From NCBI GenBank assembly GCA_964355015.1, contig CAYHCE010000008.1, positions 1-64,000 of the forward strand: DNA of 64,000 nucleotides. Direction: 5' to 3'. This document shows, piece by piece, positions 41,976 to 50,104 of this stretch. The notes beneath the pieces were generated by a model. The model saw nothing but the letters and a program-made list of their open reading frames with translations, made no database searches and was not told the DNA's origin. The position numbers and the translations under genes are program-made. Each line of letters begins with the position of its first letter. The stretch's first letter is position 1. This DNA is from CAYHCE01 sp964355015 (GTDB lineage Bacteria > Cyanobacteriota > Cyanobacteriia > PCC-6307 > Cyanobiaceae).

Positions 41976-42866
41976 ATGGACGGTTATGCGATCGGCATCC
42001 TCGCGGCCCTGGGGTCATCGGCCTCCTGGGCGGTCGGATCCGTTCTGTTCAAACGCATCGGTGCGGATCTCTGCTCAGCGGCGATGACCCTGGCCAAAGG
42101 GGGCATGAGCGTGGGACTCCTTTCCCTCGCCGTCCTGCTGACGGGGGTTCATGGCATGGATCCTCAGTCCTTGCTGCTGCTCGCCATCAGTGGAGTGGTG
42201 GGCATCGGGCTGGGGGATACCTTCTTCTTTGAGGCCCTGAAGCATCTTGGCGCCCACTCCCTGGTGATCATGATGATGCTGGGGCAGGTGCTCACCGCTC
42301 TGCTGGCGATTCCGTTCCTGGGCGAGCTGCCCACGCCCGTGAGCGGGGGCGGGATCGCCCTGGTGCTGCTGGGCGTGGGCCTGGTGCTCTGGCAGCCACA
42401 GGCGGAGGCGGTCGAGAGCCAGTCCCTGAACAGGCGAGGCCTCCTCTTCGGTCTGCTCACCGTGTTCTGTCTCTCCGGTTCGCTGATCATCGCCAAGCAG
42501 GGCCTGGGCGAGATCTCCGCCCTGCAGGGCACCTGGATCCGGATGGCGGCGGGCACAGCCGCCATGCTCTGCTTCGGCCTGTCGAAGCGGGGGCGTGTCA
42601 CGGACTGGATCGCGCCCTTCCGGAATCTGAGCGTGCTCCGCAACTTCGCCGCTTCAGTAGCGGTGATCACTTTCGGAGGTTTCTGGCTCTCCCTGCTGGC
42701 GCTCCAGCATCTCGACGTTGCGATCGCGAACACGCTGAGTTCGACCGAGCCCGTGTTCGTGCTGCCCCTGGCCGTGCTCCTGCTGCGGGAGCGGGTGCCC
42801 CTGCGGGCGATCGTAGGTACGGGGGTGACGATGTCAGGTGTGGTGCTGCTCTGCTATGCCCGCTGA
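41976..42866 (+). CDS. EamA-family (DMT) exporter, ten helices
   Basis: This 296-aa protein has two EamA domains with about ten transmembrane helices: first repeat ALGSSASWAVGSVLFKRIG ... GQVLTALLAIPFLGELPTPVSG, second repeat GLLFGLLTVFCLSGSLIIAKQG ... STEPVFVLPLAVLLLRERVPLRAIVG. Each half ends with the conserved glutamate-bearing ExxxLxE-type signature. Known: drug/metabolite transporters export amino acids, nucleobases or toxic intermediates. Third gene of a probable operon with the radical SAM enzyme and the methyltransferase. Substrate not predictable. Confidence 0.9.
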   Translation: MDGYAIGILAALGSSASWAVGSVLFKRIGADLCSAAMTLAKGGMSVGLLSLAVLLTGVHGMDPQSLLLLAISGVVGIGLGDTFFFEALKHLGAHSLVIMMMLGQVLTALLAIPFLGELPTPVSGGGIALVLLGVGLVLWQPQAEAVESQSLNRRGLLFGLLTVFCLSGSLIIAKQGLGEISALQGTWIRMAAGTAAMLCFGLSKRGRVTDWIAPFRNLSVLRNFAASVAVITFGGFWLSLLALQHLDVAIANTLSSTEPVFVLPLAVLLLRERVPLRAIVGTGVTMSGVVLLCYAR

Positions 42867-43129
42867 TGCTGGGATGGTTAAACAAACTACATCCCTGTAT
42901 TAAGCGTCACTAAGGCTCGCGGACGTCATGAGTATGGCCGAATTAATCTGAGATCGATTACTTCGTGGGCCTGCATCTCCTTGTCTCCCAGCTTCCTGCC
43001 GCCGGGCCGTTTCACTCCGGTGCCGCAGGTTTTCTCTGGGATCTGGCCCCAACGGACCCTGCCTCGGCCCATCCACAAGCGTCAGCGGCTTGGTGTTGTA
43101 CCTTCACCCCCCATGATTGGAGATCGAGG
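42867..43129. other. 263-bp intergenic leader
   Basis: No gene seen. The first 100 bases are AT-rich and promoter-like; no cobalamin or other riboswitch core could be recognised by eye. An upstream in-frame extension from 42965 is rejected in favour of the ATG at 43130, which has the ribosome site GGAG/GAGG in front. Confidence 0.4.
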
Positions 43130-44620
43130 ATGACGATGACTGATCCGAGGCTGATTCCGGCCCTGAGCCAGGCTGCGAGGATCGAGCGTGCAGAGGCCCG
43201 AGTGGCCGATTTCCGGCGACTGCAGGAGGCTGGCCTGATCTGCCGCAGTGGCGACTTCTTTCCCTCGGTTCACTATCCACCGATCACGATGTATCCACCC
43301 GTCAGGGAGGATGACTTCTTCGCGACCTATAGGTTGCCGGAGGATGGGTTGTTTGATGTCTATGCCCATATCCCCTTCTGCCGATCACGCTGCCTGTTCT
43401 GCCACTATCCCGTTCAGCTGGGAGAACGCTCCGCCGAGAAGGACCGTTACCTGGCTGCCTTGGAGCGGGAAATGGATCTGTATCGGCAGCGCCTGGGAAT
43501 CGATCGGTTCAAGGCCCGTTCCGTGCTGGTAGGTGGCGGCACACCAACCTATCTGACTCTCGATCAGCTGCGAACCTTTCTCGATTTCTTCACGGCGCGG
43601 GTCGATCTCTCCGATTGCCGTCAATTCAACTATGACGTGGATCCGGTGACCCTGATCGGCGAGGAGGGCTTGGAGCGGTTGCAGCTGATGCGATCGTATG
43701 GAGTCGATCGCGTGACGATCGGCGTGCAGTCACTGAATGAGCATGTACTCAAACTGATGAATCGCCATCATGGTATTCAGGAGACACTATCGGCGGTTGA
43801 GAACTGCAGGAATCTTGGTTTCCAGGTGAACATCGAGTTCATCTTCGGCTACCCGGGGGAGACACTGGAGAACTGGATGGAGGTGATCGAATTCGCGGTT
43901 TCCCTCGGGGTGGAAGAGATCCAGCTCTATCGGCTCAAGATCGAAGCCTACGGTGATTTCCAAGCCCCGATCAAGGGCCTCTGCAGCAGCAAGCCCGAAC
44001 GGTTGCCCAGCCTGGCAGAGACGATCATGATGAAGCAGATGGCAATTGATCTTCTCGCTCAGCATGGATACCGGGAGAATCTGCGCCGGGTCTTCTCCCG
44101 GGAGCGGCATCACTTCTCCCATTATGCCGATAATCAGTGTTGTGGCCTTCTTGATCAAGTTGGCTTTGGCCTGACGGCATTCAGCAGCCTGAGAGATCGA
44201 TTTGCACTCAACACACAGAACTTTGAGCAGTATTACGCCATGATTTCGGAAGGGCATCTTCCCCTGAATCGTGGCATCATCAGAAGCCAGGAGGAGCAGA
44301 TGCGATGGGCCATCATCCTTCCGCTCAAGAACAGGGCACTCTGGAAACGACACTTCGAGAAGGTGAGCGGCGGTGTGTCTTTCAATCAGGCGTTCCGCGC
44401 CAAGTTCGATCGTCTCAAGGAATTCGGATTGATCGTGGAGGATGAAGAAAAGATCGAGCTCACGCCTCTCGGGGCCTTTGTTGCCGACGAAGTCGTGCAG
44501 CAGTTTCATGCTCCAGAATACTCTCCTTACCCTGCCGATCAGTATGCGGACGGTCCCCTGCATCCTCATCGCAACTGGACATCCACCGCCCAGCCACTCC
44601 TCTGTCACCAGCATGGCTGA
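43130..44620 (+). CDS. radical SAM enzyme, HemN/HemW-like (coproporphyrinogen oxidase superfamily)
   Basis: This 496-aa protein has the cluster motif PFCRSRCLFCHYP (CxxxCxxC) inside the HemN-type AHIPFCRSRCxFC segment. LVGGGTPTYLTLDQL, VTIGVQSLNEHVLKLMNRHH and VNIEFIFGYPGETLENW follow. A C-terminal HemN-like domain ends the protein. Known HemN oxidises coproporphyrinogen III; relatives include heme chaperones and anaerobic heme-degrading methyltransferases. The replaced N-terminal region (MTMTDPRLIPALSQAARIERAE, then FPSVHYPPITMYPPV) differs from canonical HemN, so haem synthesis is not assured. 263 bases downstream of the exporter gene, co-directional. Confidence 0.85.
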   Translation: MTMTDPRLIPALSQAARIERAEARVADFRRLQEAGLICRSGDFFPSVHYPPITMYPPVREDDFFATYRLPEDGLFDVYAHIPFCRSRCLFCHYPVQLGERSAEKDRYLAALEREMDLYRQRLGIDRFKARSVLVGGGTPTYLTLDQLRTFLDFFTARVDLSDCRQFNYDVDPVTLIGEEGLERLQLMRSYGVDRVTIGVQSLNEHVLKLMNRHHGIQETLSAVENCRNLGFQVNIEFIFGYPGETLENWMEVIEFAVSLGVEEIQLYRLKIEAYGDFQAPIKGLCSSKPERLPSLAETIMMKQMAIDLLAQHGYRENLRRVFSRERHHFSHYADNQCCGLLDQVGFGLTAFSSLRDRFALNTQNFEQYYAMISEGHLPLNRGIIRSQEEQMRWAIILPLKNRALWKRHFEKVSGGVSFNQAFRAKFDRLKEFGLIVEDEEKIELTPLGAFVADEVVQQFHAPEYSPYPADQYADGPLHPHRNWTSTAQPLLCHQHG

Positions 44621-44643
44621 AGTTCTCTGGCCAGGTTTCAGAT

Positions 44644-45177
44644 CTAAGCCGGGCAGTCCTGGTAGGCCATCGTTACGGTACCCGTCGGACTGAACCGCAG
44701 GGAGGTGACCACCAGTGCACGATTGGGCGCGGCCTGCTGGATGCGGCTGCGGCTGTCGGCGGGAAGGAGTTGCAGATTCAGCGAAGCTTCTGAGCCATTG
44801 TCCTGAATCGTGAGGCCGCTGCTGGTCAGTACCAGATCGGGCAACGTCCTGCACGGCTTCAACAGGCCGCCCCGAACGCGGCTGCCGAGATTCTGGCGAG
44901 CCACCACCCTGCCTTCGAAGGTGATCGCTGCCACCGAAGCGGTCGGCACGGATTGCCTCGAGCCTTTCACGAAGTTCACCGCACTCCTGGTCAGCTCCTG
45001 CAGCCTCACCCCCGATAGCGTCTGTCGGTTCCTGAGCTGGATGTTGGCATTCCCCGGCAGTACGAGGGTCAGCAGCTCGGCGGCCCGGCAGGGCAAGGCT
45101 GCAGGCAGCATGGCCAGCAGCATCACCGCTGCTGAGGTCGTCGAGGCGGCCCTGCATTGCCAGCGACCTGACTTCAT
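44644..45177 (-). CDS. unknown exported protein, 177 aa
   Basis: No family recognised. The ATG at 45175-45177 yields a signal peptide (TTSAAVMLLAMLPAALPCRA); the longer frame up to 45261 is basic and unlikely. Mature part: a beta-rich segment with repeats of hydrophobic and polar residues (GNANIQLRNRQTLSGVRLQELTRSAV, PDLVLTSSGLTIQDNGSEASLNLQLL). It ends with a cysteine near the C-terminus (YQDCPA) and one in the middle (KPCRTL), a possible disulphide. Converges with the HemN-like gene (23 bases). Periplasmic protein of unknown function. Confidence 0.65.
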   Translation of the reverse strand: MKSGRWQCRAASTTSAAVMLLAMLPAALPCRAAELLTLVLPGNANIQLRNRQTLSGVRLQELTRSAVNFVKGSRQSVPTASVAAITFEGRVVARQNLGSRVRGGLLKPCRTLPDLVLTSSGLTIQDNGSEASLNLQLLPADSRSRIQQAAPNRALVVTSLRFSPTGTVTMAYQDCPA

Positions 45178-45284
45178 CAGCTTCCTGAGGCAAGGCGAAC
45201 ACAGCAATGTAGGCCATTGTTGCCGCCAGATCGGATGATCGGCCTTACGCTGCTCGCCCATCCTTCTCCAGGCCCGATCACCCC

Positions 45285-46142
45285 ATGTCGAAGCCTTCAG
45301 GTCCAGGGACAGAGATGCCCTTTCTTGCGGGCTTCGCCAGCATCCTGGGCCTGATCGCTATCTGCCTCTTTTTCTCGGGCTGGATTTATCGCTGGGCTTA
45401 CTTCAGTTACTTCAGTATTGACGTCACCTCCCAGAACTACACTGTCCAGTCCTTCCTGATGGTGCCGCTGCAGATCTATCTGGGCAGCCTTGTAAACATC
45501 GCCAAGACGGTGCTTGTGCTTGTGCTGATTCCTTTGCTCAGCCTTCTCTCGATCACGGCTCTACATCGGACCTACGCTTTCCTGGGTCGAGCTTCCTCCC
45601 TCAGCCCTTGCCTGATCCATTTCAGGCAGCGATTCTTTCTAGTGGATCAGCTGGATCGCTCCAGCCTGCGAACCTACGTCTCCCTGATCGACGAACTGGT
45701 GATCGTAGGCTGGGTGCTCACCCTTCTGTTCTGGTTCTCTCAGCATCAGGCTCTGCAGGATGCCCGTCGGGATGCGGTCAACGCCACTTCCACCCTGCCT
45801 GTGGTGAGTCTAGTGGCCCCTCGGCAGGACAACGTTCTGGGTGCGGACCTTCGGATCCTCAATGATGGTGGCGACCCCATCGCCGATGTTCCCCTGGAGG
45901 GCAGTGTCCTGATCGGAGACCGGCTTCTGGCCCGGGACATCCGCTCCACCACTCTCACGAACGTCTCCGATGAGCTGGTCTGGCGACTGCTGACCTATGG
46001 GGACAGCTCCTGGCTCTATCTCATCCGCACCATTCCTGCTGGTTCAGGCGGAGAGGTGAGGCCCCTGATTCTTGCGGTACCGAATGCCAGACGTGGTCAG
46101 ATGCTGATCCTCAGCCCCACGATTCCGGAGCTGCGTCCGTGA
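45285..46142 (+). CDS. unknown membrane protein, 285 aa
   Basis: Two N-terminal transmembrane helices (ASILGLIAICLFFSGWIYRWAYF and VNIAKTVLVLVLIPLLSLLSITAL) are followed by a cytoplasmic stretch. A third helix (ELVIVGWVLTLLFWFS) and a periplasmic-type beta domain of about 110 residues come last (ADVPLEGSVLIGDRLLARDIRST ... LILAVPNARRGQMLIL). No known family was recognised. Divergent from the 44644-45177 gene; their starts are 107 bases apart. No partner genes are evident. Confidence 0.75.
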   Translation: MSKPSGPGTEMPFLAGFASILGLIAICLFFSGWIYRWAYFSYFSIDVTSQNYTVQSFLMVPLQIYLGSLVNIAKTVLVLVLIPLLSLLSITALHRTYAFLGRASSLSPCLIHFRQRFFLVDQLDRSSLRTYVSLIDELVIVGWVLTLLFWFSQHQALQDARRDAVNATSTLPVVSLVAPRQDNVLGADLRILNDGGDPIADVPLEGSVLIGDRLLARDIRSTTLTNVSDELVWRLLTYGDSSWLYLIRTIPAGSGGEVRPLILAVPNARRGQMLILSPTIPELRP

Positions 46143-46504
46143 GGAGAGCTTGTCGCCTCCAGCACCTGAGGGGTTCGGCTGATGCGGATGTTCCCGCAAC
46201 TGCTGCGGCTGGCCCTTCGGTGACGGCAGCCGAAGCCTATAGCTGCCGCCCTGTCTGTGAGCCGGACGCCCCAATGGCTTCGAACATCGGAGCGGAAGCT
46301 TTTCATCGACGTAGGAGCATGAAAGTTCTGAACAACCCGAATCAACGTAGTGGGCCTGTCCAGAGCTTGTAAGGGTTTTCGGTGGGAATTATTCTCGGCT
46401 TCGAGTCACGGCATCTGCCATGAAGAATGCTGAAGTTAATCAGCTGCTTTTGTGGGCCACCTGCTGCCGAACCTAGAATCTAAACATACTTAAACCCTGC
46501 CAGC
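46143..46504. other. 362-bp intergenic region
   Basis: No supported gene. A 77-aa GTG frame (46139-46372) overlaps the previous gene and has no family features. The region becomes AT-rich before the DUF2892 gene (TAAACATACTTAAACCC), a plausible promoter. No hairpin stood out. Confidence 0.4.
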
Positions 46505-46738
46505 ATGAACCGTAATGAATGGATCCGCAATACATCAATCCGTAATGAATCGAATCCGGATCGCACCGCGCCTGGCGTGATGGGGTTGTTGCTGGCCCTG
46601 GCTGCCATCAGCACCACGGGGGTGATCAGCACCATACTGGTTGTCCTGGCAGGCATCATGGGGGTGACGGCGGTCGTCGGCTTTTGCCCTCTTTATCGGT
46701 CTCTGGGCATCACCACCTCACACCTTTCTGATCATTGA
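46505..46738 (+). CDS. DUF2892-family small membrane protein (YgaP-like)
   Basis: This 77-aa protein shows two transmembrane helices: TAPGVMGLLLALAAISTTGVIS and VVLAGIMGVTAVVGFCPLYRSLGI. The GxTAxxGFCPLYxxLGI motif is characteristic of the DUF2892/YgaP C-terminal membrane domain. Full YgaP carries a rhodanese domain; here only the membrane half is present, as in many cyanobacteria. The N-terminal 25 residues are polar and asparagine-rich. Function unknown, possibly sulfur-related. An unknown membrane-protein gene follows 29 bases later. Confidence 0.85.
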   Translation: MNRNEWIRNTSIRNESNPDRTAPGVMGLLLALAAISTTGVISTILVVLAGIMGVTAVVGFCPLYRSLGITTSHLSDH

Positions 46739-46767
46739 TCCCGGGTGATCGCACCTGCCGCCAGCCG

Positions 46768-47226
46768 ATGACATCCGCCAACCACTCCGCGCCAACCGCT
46801 TCTTGCGACCATGCCCTGCGTCTGCGCAGCCTCTGGCTGACCTGGCTGCTGGCGATGCTGTTCCACGTGGACCTGGGGCTGATGCCTCTGTTCCATGGCG
46901 TCTCTCCCGAGATCCACAGCCATGTGAATCCAAGCAAGCTGCCGATTCTTTACAGCGCGATGCTGGGCTACTTCCTGGTGCCGCTTGTCGCCATTCTGCT
47001 GATCGCCTACGCCGCCAGCGATCCTGAGCATGCCCAGGCCTGGCGGCCCTGGCGCCGGGTTCATTTCTGGCTCAGCGTTGTTTACACCGTCACCAACTTC
47101 CCCCACCTCATCGCCGACATCCTCGTGCCTGACGCGCGTGTTGATCAGATCGTGCTGATGGTGGCTCTGGTGGTGTTCGGGCTGCTGATCAACCTGGAGG
47201 GTTGGCGCTGGTGGCGGCAGGCCTGA
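46768..47226 (+). CDS. unknown membrane protein, 152 aa
   Basis: About four hydrophobic helices: LWLTWLLAMLFHVDLGLMPLF, LYSAMLGYFLVPLVAILLIAYAA, HFWLSVVYTVTNFPHLIADIL and IVLMVALVVFGLLINLEGW. Histidines lie at the membrane edge (FHVDLG, FPHLIAD), which could bind metal or haem. No named family was recognised. A longer ORF starts at 46735, but the ATG at 46768 is better placed before the first helix. Co-directional with the DUF2892 gene and probably in one operon with it. Confidence 0.72.
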   Translation: MTSANHSAPTASCDHALRLRSLWLTWLLAMLFHVDLGLMPLFHGVSPEIHSHVNPSKLPILYSAMLGYFLVPLVAILLIAYAASDPEHAQAWRPWRRVHFWLSVVYTVTNFPHLIADILVPDARVDQIVLMVALVVFGLLINLEGWRWWRQA

Positions 47227-47298
47227 GCCGCTGTTTGGGGCAACTTACTCAGCGGCTTGTCCAGGCGCGGCGCAGTCGGACGGGAATGTTCCGGCGCT

Positions 47299-47326
47299 GG
47301 CCACAGTCATCTGACTGGCTGTGGCC
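47299..47326. terminator. hairpin between convergent genes (possible terminator)
   Basis: GGCCACAG ... CTGTGGCC arms with an inner TCA/TGA pairing and small bulge. Lies in the 113-bp space between the converging 46768-47226 and 47340-47882 genes. No T-tract follows on either strand, so termination is only inferred from position. Confidence 0.35.
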
Positions 47327-47339
47327 CGGCGACCCTCCT

Positions 47340-47882
47340 TCAGGCCGACCGCCAGTCGAGCCAGGGGAGGAAGGGAAGGATCGCCGCGGTGGAGGCCCGA
47401 TAGGCCGCATAGCCGGGATGAACCTCGCAGAGCCGGGCTTCCTCGCGGCGCGCCTTGTTCCCCAATACCACCACCAGAGCCAGCAACAGGCCCAGGTGCA
47501 GCAGGCTGCCCAGCGCCAGGGCCACTCCGAGGGAACAGATCAGCAGCGATTGGTAGAGGGGATGGCGACAGCGCCCATAGGCACCCTTCGTCACCAGAGC
47601 CGCGCCAGGAATCGGTTCCGGCAGGGGGCTGAGGCTGTCGCCGAGGCTGAGAGCCCCTTGACCACCCAACAGCAGGCCCACTGCAAACAGTCCGATTCCT
47701 GCGATCCGCAAGGCCAGGGGCCAGTCCAGACCCAGCGAACTGGGTGAGGGGGTCGGGGGAAGGAAATGAGCGGTGATCAGCAGCATCTGGGCGATCAGCC
47801 ACCATTCGCCGTGGCGGTTGTCCTGAAGTCCTTGCCAGGAGAAGCCCCACATCTGAAGGCGTCCGGACAGAGTGTCGAACAT
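47340..47882 (-). CDS. isoprenylcysteine methyltransferase-like membrane protein
   Basis: This 180-aa protein is a multi-spanning protein of the ICMT/NnrU superfamily. The C-terminal motif GAYGRCRHPLYQSLLICSLGVAL, with RHPxY, and the later EEARLCEVHPGYAAYR are the AdoMet-binding hallmarks. Start placed at the ATG 47880-47882 (MFDTLSGRL); the longer frame to 48029 is antisense-like. Known: bacterial members methylate small hydrophobic acceptors such as phospholipids, isoprenoids or quinones. The exact substrate is unknown. Confidence 0.85.
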   Translation of the reverse strand: MFDTLSGRLQMWGFSWQGLQDNRHGEWWLIAQMLLITAHFLPPTPSPSSLGLDWPLALRIAGIGLFAVGLLLGGQGALSLGDSLSPLPEPIPGAALVTKGAYGRCRHPLYQSLLICSLGVALALGSLLHLGLLLALVVVLGNKARREEARLCEVHPGYAAYRASTAAILPFLPWLDWRSA

Positions 47883-48041
47883 GGTCGTCCTCCCGCAGTG
47901 CTTCAGTCTGAGAGCGGCCGGACCCGGTGGAACGTCCGCATTCCCGTACCTTGCCTGAGTGGATCCGCAGGGCACCTGGCATGCCCATCTCGGCCAGGAT
48001 CTGCCAGCGCCCGGCCCGTTGGCGTCCATGGCTGGTGCGGC

Positions 48042-48257
48042 TCAGGCTCTCCCCCAGCAACCGCTCAGCAGACAGATGAAGCCGACACCCAGAAACAGCC
48101 AGGGGGAGAAGCCGACGAGGGGACCGATCGCCACGCCCACCGACAGCACCAGCCACGGACACCAGCGCGGCCAGGGGGACAGGAACGTGATGGTTTCGAC
48201 CTGAGGAGCGGATCGGCTCCCCTCGAGATCGCCAGGATCTTCGATGGAGCCGCTCAT
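48042..48257 (-). CDS. small membrane protein, 71 aa
   Basis: Polar N-terminus (MSGSIEDPGDLEGSRSAPQVETITFLSP), then two hydrophobic helices (WCPWLVLSVGVAIGPLVGFSPWLFLGVGFICLLSGC). It resembles short cyanobacterial membrane proteins of unknown function. It is a credible gene because of the ATG, the composition shift and the lack of a better frame on either strand. Upstream of the isoprenylcysteine methyltransferase-like gene, same strand, 159 bases apart. Confidence 0.6.
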   Translation of the reverse strand: MSGSIEDPGDLEGSRSAPQVETITFLSPWPRWCPWLVLSVGVAIGPLVGFSPWLFLGVGFICLLSGCWGRA

Positions 48258-48356
48258 GGTTCCTGGTCACGGCAACGTTCGAATGGTCTAACCCCTCCCG
48301 GTCACGACGAGCCGGCTCAGGATCAACGGAGATACAGCGCGAGGCAGGATTCGATC

Positions 48357-49193
48357 TCAGGCCTGGGCGACGATGCCACTCCACTGCACGGCCTTGATCT
48401 GGTCGCGGCGCCAGGAGTGGAACAGCAGTGGCTCCCCTGCCGTGCAGAGGGGGCACAGGCTGATCTGGCCGGCAGTGAGACCCTCGTTTTCCAGCTGCAG
48501 CCGTGTCGCGAGCCGGATGTCGAGGCGATGCCGTCCGGGTTCCGGGTCATCGCTGAGTGCGCCGATCTGTCGCAGCGGCTCCAGCTCAGCCTCGCGTCCG
48601 GAAGCCGCTGCCCCGCAGACGCTCCCTTCCGCCCCGGGGTGGAGACTGGCCGCCACCTGCAGCGCCACCGGCCGCTCCACCTGGTAGGCCCCGCCGCTGA
48701 CGGCGGGGCCTAGAGCCAGCCGCAGATCCTGCCGGCGGCTGCCGGCCGCCTCCAACTGGCGGATCGCCGCCGGCAGGATCCGTCCGGCCAGACCACGCCA
48801 GCCGGTATGGCAGGCCGCCACCCGGCCGCTGGCCGGGTCGGCGATCAGCACAGGGGTGCAGTCGGCGCCGCAGACCCAGATCGACTGCCCGCCGGCTCCA
48901 CTGACCAGTCCATCCCCCTCCGGCCAGGGCTCTGCCCGGGCCGCTTCGGCCGGCAGCACCGTGGCGCTGTGGATCTGGCGGGTGCGATGGACGGAGACCC
49001 CGGCGCTCAGGTAGCCGGCCAGCTCCTGGGGTCCGCGGCCGCTCCATTGGCGCGTGAAGAAGCCGTGCTCGAATTCGGCCAGGAGATCGGCCTGCAGGAA
49101 ATAGCCGCCGTAGGTGCCCACCCAGGTCCAGCCGGGCAGGGCGTTGAAGCCCCCGTCGGGGCGATCGAAGGGGGCTTCGACGGACTGCGCCAC
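48357..49193 (-). CDS. pgeF: laccase-domain protein PgeF/YfiH (peptidoglycan editing factor)
   Basis: This 278-aa protein belongs to the multicopper-like fold family; E. coli YfiH removes wrongly incorporated L-Ser from peptidoglycan precursors, and the mammalian relative FAMIN acts on purines. Motifs: HSATVL, WVCGADCTPVLIADPASGRVAACHTGWRGLAGRIL and the His/Cys zinc-site residues, LFHSWRRD at the end. The frame reaches 49268, but it would overlap the Tab2 gene. GTG 49193 is preceded by a good ribosome site (GAAGGGAG) and gives an 11-base spacer after the Tab2 stop. Co-directional with the Tab2 and S1 genes. Confidence 0.88.
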   Translation of the reverse strand: MAQSVEAPFDRPDGGFNALPGWTWVGTYGGYFLQADLLAEFEHGFFTRQWSGRGPQELAGYLSAGVSVHRTRQIHSATVLPAEAARAEPWPEGDGLVSGAGGQSIWVCGADCTPVLIADPASGRVAACHTGWRGLAGRILPAAIRQLEAAGSRRQDLRLALGPAVSGGAYQVERPVALQVAASLHPGAEGSVCGAAASGREAELEPLRQIGALSDDPEPGRHRLDIRLATRLQLENEGLTAGQISLCPLCTAGEPLLFHSWRRDQIKAVQWSGIVAQA

Positions 49194-49204
49194 GGGAACT
49201 CCCT

Positions 49205-50104
49205 TCAGGCGTCGGGCAGATCGCGCAGCAACCAGAAGCCATCGAACCGCTCCGATCGCTCGTCGCACTGCACCGCGATGAACTGGAGCCCCGCTCCTAC
49301 CCGGCGGGCCGCAGCGAAGGCCTCGGCTGCTCCGGCGGCTTCCTCCTCCGCCAGGGAGGCCACCAGCCAGCGGTCCTCCAGCCCGGCTTCCAGCACGAGA
49401 GCGGATCCCTCGATCTGCAGCCGGGTGGGCTCCAGGCCGGCCAGCCAGCCGGCGATCGCCAGGGCCCGGGTGCGACTGAACAGTCGGATCCCCGGCACCA
49501 TGTGATCGCGGGCAAGCTCGGGTGGCAGGGGCACCAGCCCCTCGAAGCCGATGTCCCAGTCGGCCGCCTCCCGCAAGGCACCCAGAGGCAGGGAGGCCCA
49601 GCTCCAGCTGTCACCCCGCGCCGCTTCGGGCAGCGGAATGGCCACCGCCTGCGGCGGTTGTGGTGGGGGGGCCAGGGGACCGGCCATGTAGCCCTGTTCA
49701 GCCGGATACAGCTCCCGTTCCCGCTCCTGCAGCCACTCGGCCAGGGCATAGCAACGGCGACTCGGTACAACCTCCAGGCCGATCGCCTCGGCGGCGCGCT
49801 GCACCATGGTGCGCATCGTGGCGCGCCAGCAGCGCAGCCGGCGGGGCGGAGCGAAGCCTTCGACCGCCGCTGCGGCGAGGGCTTCGTTGAGGGCACCCTG
49901 CAACCAGACGGAATTGACGCTGGTGGCCGGACAGATGCGCGCCCAGCGGAAGTGGCGTTCCGGGGTGGAAAAGGCCGGGGTGGAGCAGATCAGCAGCTCC
50001 CAGCGCTTCTTGCCGTCAGCCTCCAGCACCGGGCGGGAAAAGAAATCGAGTTCCCAGTCGGCAGCGATCTCGGCGCCGGGCCCGGCGATGACGGTCCGGC
50101 TCAT
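49205..50104 (-). CDS. Tab2/Atab2-family RNA-binding protein
   Basis: This 299-aa protein belongs to the DUF1092 family with the features of algal and plant Tab2: WELDFFSRPVLEADGKKRWELLIC, FSTPERHFRWARICPATSVNS, and RCWRATMRTMVQRAAEAIGLEVVPSRRCYALAEWL. Known: Tab2 activates translation of psaB mRNA for photosystem I, and the cyanobacterial protein has a similar proposed role. Its start overlaps the stop of an S1-domain protein gene (ATGA), placing two translation-related proteins in one transcript. pgeF follows 11 bases later. Confidence 0.93.
   Translation of the reverse strand: MSRTVIAGPGAEIAADWELDFFSRPVLEADGKKRWELLICSTPAFSTPERHFRWARICPATSVNSVWLQGALNEALAAAAVEGFAPPRRLRCWRATMRTMVQRAAEAIGLEVVPSRRCYALAEWLQERERELYPAEQGYMAGPLAPPPQPPQAVAIPLPEAARGDSWSWASLPLGALREAADWDIGFEGLVPLPPELARDHMVPGIRLFSRTRALAIAGWLAGLEPTRLQIEGSALVLEAGLEDRWLVASLAEEEAAGAAEAFAAARRVGAGLQFIAVQCDERSERFDGFWLLRDLPDA

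Noticed and set aside
46139..46372. 77-aa GTG frame after the unknown membrane protein
   Set aside because: Overlaps the previous stop, no domain, no homolog-like pattern.
47245..48456. A 403-aa minus-strand frame
   Set aside because: Arg/Pro/Ser-rich nonsense composition in a different frame from the methyltransferase-like and 71-aa proteins, which have clear helices.
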